Positions 7,013-11,099 of a stretch of 11,099 nt of DNA are shown here, piece after piece (positions within the stretch are counted from its first letter, which is position 1; each line of letters starts with the position of its first letter). The notes under the pieces were generated by a model. It was not told the origin of the DNA. It saw only the letters and a program-made list of their open reading frames with translations, and did no database searches. Origin of the DNA: Actinomycetes bacterium. Lineage in GTDB: Bacteria > Actinomycetota > Acidimicrobiia > Acidimicrobiales > Bog-793. Both the position numbers and the translations under genes were made by a program. The DNA lies in assembly GCA_021785095.1 (NCBI GenBank), contig JAJYGM010000232.1:1-11099 (forward strand), read 5' to 3'.

Positions 7013-7816
7013 ATGCCGCGGTTCCTCGACGAGATCGTCGCGTGGCATCGCGCCCGCGCCGACGCCGACGAGCGGGACCTCGACGAACTCTTCGCTCGGG
7101 CGGTTCGGGCCACCGCGAAGGATCCGCCTCGCGACTTCATCGCGTCGCTTCGTCGCGCGCCCGGCATCGCAGTGATCGCCGAGATCAAGCGACGGTCGCC
7201 GTCGAAGGGGGATCTCGCAGCCGGCCTGGACCCGAGCTCCTTGGCGTCGGCGTACGCCGCGGGTGGTGCCGCCTGTTTGTCCGTGCTCACCGACGAGCCG
7301 TTCTTCGGGGGCTCGGCTGCGGACCTCGGTGCCGCCCGCACGGCGGTGACCCTTCCGGTTCTGCGCAAGGACTTCACCGTCTGCCGAGCCGATGTCGCCG
7401 ACGCCCGGATCATGGGCGCCGACGCCGTCCTTCTCATCGTTGCAGCCTTGTCCGACGACGAGCTGCGGGCCTTCCTGAGTGATGCGCGCGCTCTCGCGCT
7501 CTCCGCGCTGGTCGAGGTGCATGACGAGCGCGAGGCGGAGCGGGCGCTTGCGGCGGGTGCATCGCTCGTCGGCGTGAACCACCGAGACCTCCGGACGTTC
7601 GAGATCGACGCGTCCCGGGCGGCCCGAGTCGCCCAGGTGCTCGGCTCCGGGGTGGTGAAGGTTGCCGAGTCCGGCATCCGTGGCGCAGCTGACGTCGCTC
7701 CACTGCTCGATGCCGGCATCGACGCGGTGCTCGTCGGCGAGGCGCTCGTGACCGCGCCGGATCCGGCCGGGGCCGTCCGTTCGTTGGCTGCCCTCCAGGC
7801 AAGCGAGGCCCACTGA
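7013..7816 (+). CDS. trpC: Indole-3-glycerol phosphate synthase (TrpC)
   Basis: Closes the indole ring by decarboxylating CdRP to indole-3-glycerol phosphate. It is a monofunctional (beta/alpha)8 barrel of 267 residues. All known active-site residues are present and align with Sulfolobus IGPS: E57 and K59 (AEIKRRSPSKG), K119 (PVLRKDF), E168 (LVEVHDE), N189 (VGVNHRDL), E219 and S220 (VAESGI). The residue after N189 is His where many bacteria have Asn; that position varies in the family, so activity should be kept. There is no fused TrpF domain; trpF is the next gene and overlaps it by one base (TGATG). The ATG at 7013 has no Shine-Dalgarno sequence but is preceded by a TAGGCT box, suggesting leaderless translation. 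Confidence 0.97.
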   Translation: MPRFLDEIVAWHRARADADERDLDELFARAVRATAKDPPRDFIASLRRAPGIAVIAEIKRRSPSKGDLAAGLDPSSLASAYAAGGAACLSVLTDEPFFGGSAADLGAARTAVTLPVLRKDFTVCRADVADARIMGADAVLLIVAALSDDELRAFLSDARALALSALVEVHDEREAERALAAGASLVGVNHRDLRTFEIDASRAARVAQVLGSGVVKVAESGIRGAADVAPLLDAGIDAVLVGEALVTAPDPAGAVRSLAALQASEAH

Positions 7817-8487
7817 TGTGGGTGAAGATCTGCGGGATCACGAGTGAGGAGGACGCCCTTCTCGCCGTTGCGATGGGGGCGGACGCGGTCGGCTTCCTGT
7901 TCGCTCCTTCGCCGCGCCAGATGAGCCCGTCCGCCGTGCATGCCATCGCCCGGCGGCTCCCGCCTGAGATCCTCACGGTGGGCGTATTCCGCGACGAGCT
8001 GCCCCAGCGCGTCGTGGACATCGTGAACAAGGCCGGCCTCCGTGCCGCTCAGCTCCACGGCAACGAGACGCGTGAGGACTGCGGGTACGTGTCGGTGCGC
8101 GTGCCGATCGTGCTGAAGGCCTTCGCGGCGGGGGACGGGCGCCTGGCACGGGCGGAGGAGTACGGAGCCGACATCATCCTGATCGATGCTCCGTCTCCCG
8201 GCTCCGGCAAGGTCTTCGACTGGCGCCTCGCAGAGGGAGCTCCGAAGGGGCGCCGTGTGGTGCTTGCCGGTGGGCTCGAGCCCTCGAACGTCGCCGACGC
8301 GATCCGCACCGTCCATCCGTGGGGAGTCGACGTGTCCACCGGGGTGGAAGCCTCACCCGGAAAGAAGGACCCGGCGAAGGTGCGGGCTTTCATACAAGCT
8401 GCGCGGGCCGCAGAGCCCGACCCTTACGAGCCGGAGCTCGACGGCGAGGCCGCGCCGTTCGACTGGCAGGAGGAGACGAACCTGTGA
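7816..8487 (+). CDS. trpF: Phosphoribosylanthranilate isomerase (TrpF)
   Basis: Isomerises N-(5'-phosphoribosyl)anthranilate to CdRP, the substrate of TrpC. Catalytic residues are visible: C6 in KICGIT (general base) and D124 in [15 protein letters not shown] (general acid). AGGLEPSNV and [15 protein letters not shown] are the C-terminal phosphate-binding and signature segments. The 223-residue protein ends in an acidic, proline-containing tail of roughly 25 residues ([19 protein letters not shown]...) beyond the usual barrel; its role is unknown, and part of its coding sequence doubles as the trpB ribosome binding site. ATG 7816 overlaps the trpC stop (TGATG), with GAGG 7 nt upstream. The gene is notable because well-studied actinobacteria lack trpF and use PriA. 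Confidence 0.96.
   Translation: MWVKICGITSEEDALLAVAMGADAVGFLFAPSPRQMSPSAVHAIARRLPPEILTVGVFRDELPQRVVDIVNKAGLRAAQLHGNETREDCGYVSVRVPIVLKAFAAGDGRLARAEEYGADIILIDAPSPGSGKVFDWRLAEGAPKGRRVVLAGGLEPSNVADAIRTVHPWGVDVSTGVEASPGKKDPAKVRAFIQAARAAEPDPYEPELDGEAAPFDWQEETNL
8468..8475 (+). promoter_or_regulatory. Strong ribosome binding site for trpB (AGGAGGAG)
   Basis: A near-perfect anti-16S match ending 8 nt before the GTG at 8484. It decides the trpB start in favour of GTG 8484 rather than the in-frame ATG at 8505. It lies within the last codons of trpF. Confidence 0.8.
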
Positions 8488-9659
8488 CCACGCTCGGCGA
8501 GCTGATGCGAGAGCCGTCGGCGTCGGGGCGGTTCGGGGAGTACGGGGGTCGCTTCGTCCCCGAGTCGCTCGTGCCTGCCTGCGAGGAGCTCGACCGCGCC
8601 TTCCGGAGCGCCTGGAGCGACCCGTCGTTCCGGAGTGAGCTCGACCACCTGCTGCGCTCCTACGGCGGCCGCCCCACGCCCGTCTCGGAGTGCCGCCGCT
8701 TGTCCGAGCGCCTCGGGGTCAGGCTGCTGCTGAAGCGCGAGGATCTCAACCACACCGGGTCGCACAAGCTCAACAACGTGATCGGCCAAGCGCTCCTCGC
8801 TCGCCGCATGGGCAAGAGACGCCTCGTCGCCGAGACGGGGGCGGGTCAGCACGGCGTCGCCACGGCTACCGCGGCGGCTCTGTTCGGGATGGAGTGCGAC
8901 GTCTACATGGGCGCCGTCGACGTCGAACGCCAGGAGCTCAACGTCTTTCGCATGGAGCTGCTCGGAGCGTCCGTGCATCCGGTCCAGTCCGGGTCCCGCA
9001 CCTTGAAGGACGCCATCAACGAAGCACTGCGGAACTGGGTCGCCACCGTCGAGACGACGCACTACTGCATCGGCTCGGTCATGGGGCCCCACCCGTACCC
9101 CTACATCGTGAGGGAGCTCCAGCGGGTCGTCGGTGACGAGGCACGGCGCCAGTGCCGGGAGATCCTGAAGTCCGACCCCGACATCGTGGTCGCCTGTGTC
9201 GGCGGTGGTTCGAACGCAGCAGGCACCTTCGCCGGCTTCGTCGACTCCGGGGCGCGCCTCGTCGGCGTCGAAGCGGCGGGCGGAGCCGCCGTACAGCACG
9301 GCGTGCCCGGCATCGTGCACGGTATGCGCTCGAAGTTCCTCCAGGACGAGGACGGCCAGATCCTCGAAGCCGAGTCGATCTCCGCCGGTCTCGACTATCC
9401 CGGTATCGGCCCGGAACATGCCCAGCTGGCGGACGCCGGACGGGCAGAGTACATGGAGGCGAACGACGACGAGGTGCTGGCGGCCTTCCGGCTCCTCGCA
9501 GAGACGGAAGGCATCATCCCGGCCCTCGAGCCTGCGCACGGTCTGGCCTGGATCGTGCGCGAGGCGGGCAAGTCGATCCCGAAGGGCTCGGCCGTGCTGC
9601 TGACACTGTCCGGGCGTGGCGACAAGGACGTGGCACTCGTGAGGGAGCGCTCGCGGTGA
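8484..9659 (+). CDS. trpB: Tryptophan synthase beta chain (TrpB)
   Basis: PLP enzyme that condenses indole with serine to tryptophan, in complex with TrpA. Motifs in order: [13 protein letters not shown] (15-27), the PLP lysine K95 in [11 protein letters not shown]117 in AETGAGQHG (catalytic acid/base, E109 in Salmonella), the phosphate-binding GGGSNA loop (240-245), [27 protein letters not shown], and a C-terminal SGRGDKD. This is the standard TrpB1 type that pairs with an alpha subunit encoded next to it. It is 391 residues from GTG 8484, which overlaps the trpF stop as GTGA and has a strong Shine-Dalgarno sequence. The frame is open upstream to 8319, but that stretch is inside trpF and is not conserved-looking. 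The end overlaps the trpA start (GTGA), helping equal alpha/beta production. Confidence 0.98.
   Translation: MTTLGELMREPSASGRFGEYGGRFVPESLVPACEELDRAFRSAWSDPSFRSELDHLLRSYGGRPTPVSECRRLSERLGVRLLLKREDLNHTGSHKLNNVIGQALLARRMGKRRLVAETGAGQHGVATATAAALFGMECDVYMGAVDVERQELNVFRMELLGASVHPVQSGSRTLKDAINEALRNWVATVETTHYCIGSVMGPHPYPYIVRELQRVVGDEARRQCREILKSDPDIVVACVGGGSNAAGTFAGFVDSGARLVGVEAAGGAAVQHGVPGIVHGMRSKFLQDEDGQILEAESISAGLDYPGIGPEHAQLADAGRAEYMEANDDEVLAAFRLLAETEGIIPALEPAHGLAWIVREAGKSIPKGSAVLLTLSGRGDKDVALVRERSR
9641..9647 (+). promoter_or_regulatory. Ribosome binding site for trpA (GAGGGAG)
   Basis: GAGGGAG ends 8 nt before the GTG at 9656 and supports that start. It lies inside the trpB 3' end, so translation of the two genes is probably coupled. 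Confidence 0.7.
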
Positions 9660-10483
9660 GCGGCACCGTGCCCGAGCCGGCGGTGTCGGAGTCGGCGCCT
9701 GCGGCGTCGCTCGAGGCGCACCTCCGTACCCTTCGCGACGCCGGGCGGAAGCTCCTCGTCCCCTACGTGACCGGTGGTCTCGGCGACGACTGGCTCGCGG
9801 CCGTCGAGGCTGCTGCCGCGGCGGGCGCGGACGCGATCGAGGTCGGGATCCCGTTCTCCGACCCGATGATCGACGGGCCGGTGATCCAGGAGGCCTCGGT
9901 GCGTGCGCTGGCATCCGGCGCCACGCCTCATTCGATCCTGACGGCGCTGGCGGGCGCGGATGTGGGCGGGACGCCCCTCACCGTGATGACGTACTACAAC
10001 CTCATCGCGCGGGCAGGGTTGCGCCGCATGGCGAGCTCGCTCGCCGAAGCGGGCATCTCCGGGGCCATCCTGCCGGATCTGCCGGTCGACGAGCTCGATC
10101 CTTGGCGGGAGGAGGCAGAGGCTGCCGGTGTCGAGACGGTCCTGCTGGCGGCGCCGACGACGCCGGAGGACCGGTTGAGGCGGATCGTGGCTCGCTCACA
10201 GGGCTTCCTGTACGCCGTCGGTGTGATGGGCGTCACGGGCGAGAGGGCTTCACTGGCGGCATCGGCTCTCACGATCGCTCGTCGTTGCAAGGAGCTGACG
10301 GACCTGCCGGTCATCGTCGGGATCGGCATCTCGACGCCGGACCAGGCAGCCGAGGTGTGCCAGGTCGCTGACGGCGTCGCCGTCGGCTCAGCGGTCGTGC
10401 ACCGATTGCTCGACGGGGACGGCCCCGACGGAGTCGCCAAGCTCGTCTCGAGCTTTCGCGACGCGCTCGACACGACCCCGTGA
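9656..10483 (+). CDS. trpA: Tryptophan synthase alpha chain (TrpA)
   Basis: Cleaves indole-3-glycerol phosphate to indole and glyceraldehyde-3-phosphate; indole is channelled to TrpB. A (beta/alpha)8 barrel of 275 residues. Catalytic E62 and D73 lie in [18 protein letters not shown] (E49 and D60 in Salmonella). Other family marks are [22 protein letters not shown], the GVTGER loop (phosphate binding) and VGIGIS with VAVGSAVV near the end. About 18 Ala/Ser/Pro-rich residues precede the first conserved helix; the start at GTG 9656 is nonetheless favoured by the GTGA overlap with trpB and a good ribosome binding site. It is the last gene of the trp cluster; no convincing terminator hairpin follows it. 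Confidence 0.97.
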   Translation: MSGTVPEPAVSESAPAASLEAHLRTLRDAGRKLLVPYVTGGLGDDWLAAVEAAAAAGADAIEVGIPFSDPMIDGPVIQEASVRALASGATPHSILTALAGADVGGTPLTVMTYYNLIARAGLRRMASSLAEAGISGAILPDLPVDELDPWREEAEAAGVETVLLAAPTTPEDRLRRIVARSQGFLYAVGVMGVTGERASLAASALTIARRCKELTDLPVIVGIGISTPDQAAEVCQVADGVAVGSAVVHRLLDGDGPDGVAKLVSSFRDALDTTP

Positions 10484-10490
10484 GCGAACC

Positions 10491-10519
10491 CTGACCCTCC
10501 GAGACTCCCTCGCTATCTT
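10491..10519 (+). promoter_or_regulatory. Sigma70-type promoter, CTGACC-N17-TATCTT
   Basis: A -35-like CTGACC (10491-10496), a spacer of exactly 17 nt and a -10-like TATCTT (10514-10519). It is the only site in the window with both elements at ideal spacing. Predicted start is around 10526, just before the GTG at 10528. It could drive the small ORF and/or a longer transcript into argC. Confidence 0.5.
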
Positions 10520-10527
10520 CGTGGGCG

Positions 10528-10647
10528 GTGTTGAGCTACGGAGTGGCGGTGACCGGCGTGGTGACGTACCTCTACGCCGAGGGCGCCCCGGGACTCCGCC
10601 TGTTTCGTCGCCTCAACGCCTCAACGCCTTGTCGCATCGTCGACTGA
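10528..10647 (+). CDS. Possible small ORF (39 aa) before argC
   Basis: GTG-started frame encoding MLSYGVAVTGVVTYLYAEG... and ending RIVD, unlike any family I recognise. My count of G/C at codon positions 1, 2 and 3 (38 codons after the start) is 25, 20 and 31, the pattern expected of real coding sequence in a high-GC genome. A promoter (CTGACC-N17-TATCTT) places the predicted transcript start 1-2 nt before the GTG, so it could be a leaderless message. It contains four Arg codons, three of them within LRLFRR, so an arginine-sensing leader peptide is conceivable, but no attenuator hairpin was found. An 8-bp tandem repeat lies near its 3' end, and the sequence after it has weaker coding bias. 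It may equally be chance. Confidence 0.3.
   Translation: MLSYGVAVTGVVTYLYAEGAPGLRLFRRLNASTPCRIVD
10611..10626 (+). repeat. Tandem direct repeat, CCTCAACG x2
   Basis: Two perfect adjacent copies of the 8-mer CCTCAACG (10611-10618, 10619-10626), followed by a partial third copy (CCT). It sits in the last third of the possible small ORF. Gain or loss of one unit would shift that frame. Confidence 0.8.
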
Positions 10648-10661
10648 TGCATGACTATGCA
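10648..10661 (+). promoter_or_regulatory. ARG-box-like operator (TGCAT-N4-ATGCA) for ArgR
   Basis: A perfect 5+5 inverted repeat, TGCAT-GACT-ATGCA, centred 8-22 nt upstream of the argC -10 box and covering where the -35 would be (10647-10652). The half-site spacing equals that of the ArgR box of E. coli (TGAAT-N4-ATTCA), and the TGCAT/ATGCA halves match the actinobacterial ARG boxes I recall. Repression of argC by ArgR-arginine would block RNA polymerase directly. The position directly before argC makes chance unlikely. Confidence 0.65.
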
Positions 10662-10669
10662 GCGTGCCG

Positions 10670-10675
10670 TATACT
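10670..10675 (+). promoter_or_regulatory. argC: argC -10 box (TATACT), leaderless type
   Basis: TATACT differs from the TATAAT consensus at one base and is followed by exactly 6 nt (CATGCC) and the argC ATG at 10682. Transcription should begin at or within a base or two of the start codon. No Shine-Dalgarno sequence exists. The -35 region is poor and is occupied by the ARG-box-like palindrome. Confidence 0.65.
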
Positions 10676-10681
10676 CATGCC

Positions 10682-11099
10682 ATGAAGGCTGGCGTCGTCG
10701 GCGCATCCGGGTACCTCGGTGCAGAGCTGTTGCGCCTGCTCGCAGATCATCGGGAGCTCGAGGTGGCAGTGGTGCAGGGGGAGTCGTCCGCAGGTTCGGC
10801 GGTTGCCGAGCAATACCCGTCACTGGTCGGCGCATACGGCGACCTCATGGTGGAACCGCTCGACCCGGATCAGCTCGACGGGCTCGATGCCGTCTTCGTC
10901 GCCGTCCCGTCAGGCACCTCGCAGGGGGTCGTGGCCGCGCTGCACGGCCGCACCGGCCTGGTCGTAGACCTCGGCGCAGACTTCCGTTTGAAAGACGCCG
11001 CCGCCTACCCGGACTGGTATGGCTTCGAGCACTCCCGTCCCGACCTGCTCGCCTCGGCCGTGTACGGGCTCCCCGAGCTGAACCGCGAGGCGCTCCAGG
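10682..11099 (+). CDS. argC: N-acetyl-gamma-glutamyl-phosphate reductase (ArgC), 3' end missing
   Basis: NADPH-dependent reductase of arginine synthesis, converting N-acetylglutamyl-5-phosphate to the semialdehyde. The first 139 residues are in the window, and the frame runs off the end without a stop. The nucleotide-binding GASGYLG is at residues 7-13. DLGADFRLKD, YPDWYGFEH and AVYGLPELNRE are family-typical. The segment usually read as P-H-G-x-S is VPSGTSQ here, a Ser for His change. The active-site cysteine of the family lies just beyond the visible part. It is a monofunctional short type, starting with the reductase rather than a kinase. argJ, argB and argD commonly follow argC and may lie downstream. 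The ATG is fixed by the TATACT-N6-ATG arrangement and by the N-terminus of the family. Confidence 0.96.
   Translation, partial: MKAGVVGASGYLGAELLRLLADHRELEVAVVQGESSAGSAVAEQYPSLVGAYGDLMVEPLDPDQLDGLDAVFVAVPSGTSQGVVAALHGRTGLVVDLGADFRLKDAAAYPDWYGFEHSRPDLLASAVYGLPELNREALQ

Noticed and set aside
7577..7600. Loss of an active-site residue in TrpC (VGVNHRDL instead of VGVNNRDL)
   Set aside because: The catalytic Asn (N189) is the first of the pair and is retained; the following position varies in the family.
6730..8316. Long antisense open frame (528 codons) opposite the DMT gene, trpC and trpF
   Set aside because: It lies fully opposite three genes with clear catalytic motifs. Its translation is Arg/Ala/Ser-rich and low in complexity, as expected for shadow frames in high-GC DNA.
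8424..9914. Long antisense open frame (496 codons) opposite trpB and the start of trpA
   Set aside because: Shadow of trpB/trpA; no recognisable domain, and composition typical of a mirror frame.
10484..10610. Rho-independent terminator after trpA
   Set aside because: Only the short self-complementary GGGCGCCC near 10581-10588 is visible, without a loop or a following T-run; not supported.
10521..10685. Alternative open frame from GTG 10521 that ends in ATGA on the argC start
   Set aside because: Poor third-position G/C in its second half, and it runs through the operator and -10 box; less likely than the frame from 10528.
1..11099. Mobile element, CRISPR, toxin-antitoxin, phage or novel defence/biosynthetic system
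   Set aside because: Every stretch longer than about 50 bases except 10484-10681 is accounted for by recognised core genes; no repeats, recombinase, att-like sequence or compositional break was seen.

Overview
The window looks like chromosomal core DNA of a high-GC bacterium, most likely a deep-branching member of the Actinomycetota (an Acidimicrobiia-like lineage is my best guess). The evidence is: strong G/C preference at third codon positions; many GTG starts; a MaoC-type dehydratase that closely resembles mycobacterial Rv0130 (HtdZ); a short Cpn10 paralogue ending in TGLYL of a kind I associate with actinobacteria; TANNNT boxes placed about 6 nt before start codons, as in actinobacterial leaderless transcripts; and a TGCAT-N4-ATGCA ARG-box-like site before argC. 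A separate, intact trpF argues against Streptomyces or Mycobacterium, which use the dual-function PriA instead. The taxonomic call is inference.

All genes are on the + strand and packed tightly. Region 1 (1-1478) holds the 3' part of rlmN (23S rRNA/tRNA m2A methyltransferase) and a MaoC-fold dehydratase. Region 2 (1498-3690) is a partial histidine cluster: hisB, hisA, an orphan Cpn10/GroES-like gene and hisI. hisH and hisF are absent. Region 3 (3687-10483) is a tryptophan cluster: trpE, a ygfZ-like folate-binding protein gene, a DMT-family membrane protein gene, then trpC, trpF, trpB and trpA. trpG and trpD are absent. hisI and trpE overlap at a CTGA, so the his and trp genes probably share a transcript. 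Region 4 (10484-10681) is the only real intergenic space. It carries a promoter, a possible 39-codon small ORF, an 8-bp tandem repeat, an ARG-box-like palindrome and a near-consensus -10 box. It is followed by the 5' part of argC, running off the end.

The window thus supplies steps of histidine, tryptophan and arginine synthesis plus a few housekeeping genes. GTGA and TGATG overlaps (groES-like/hisI, trpC/trpF, trpF/trpB, trpB/trpA) point to translational coupling. Internal leaderless-type promoters before the MaoC gene, the Cpn10 gene, trpC and argC would break it into sub-operons.

I found no mobile element, CRISPR, RNA gene, phage or defence module, and nothing that looks like an undescribed system. 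The items most worth a second look are the missing canonical start of trpE, the ArgR-type operator, the small ORF before argC, the coexistence of HisA and TrpF, and the recurrent use of an upstream TAG stop codon as the start of a -10 box.
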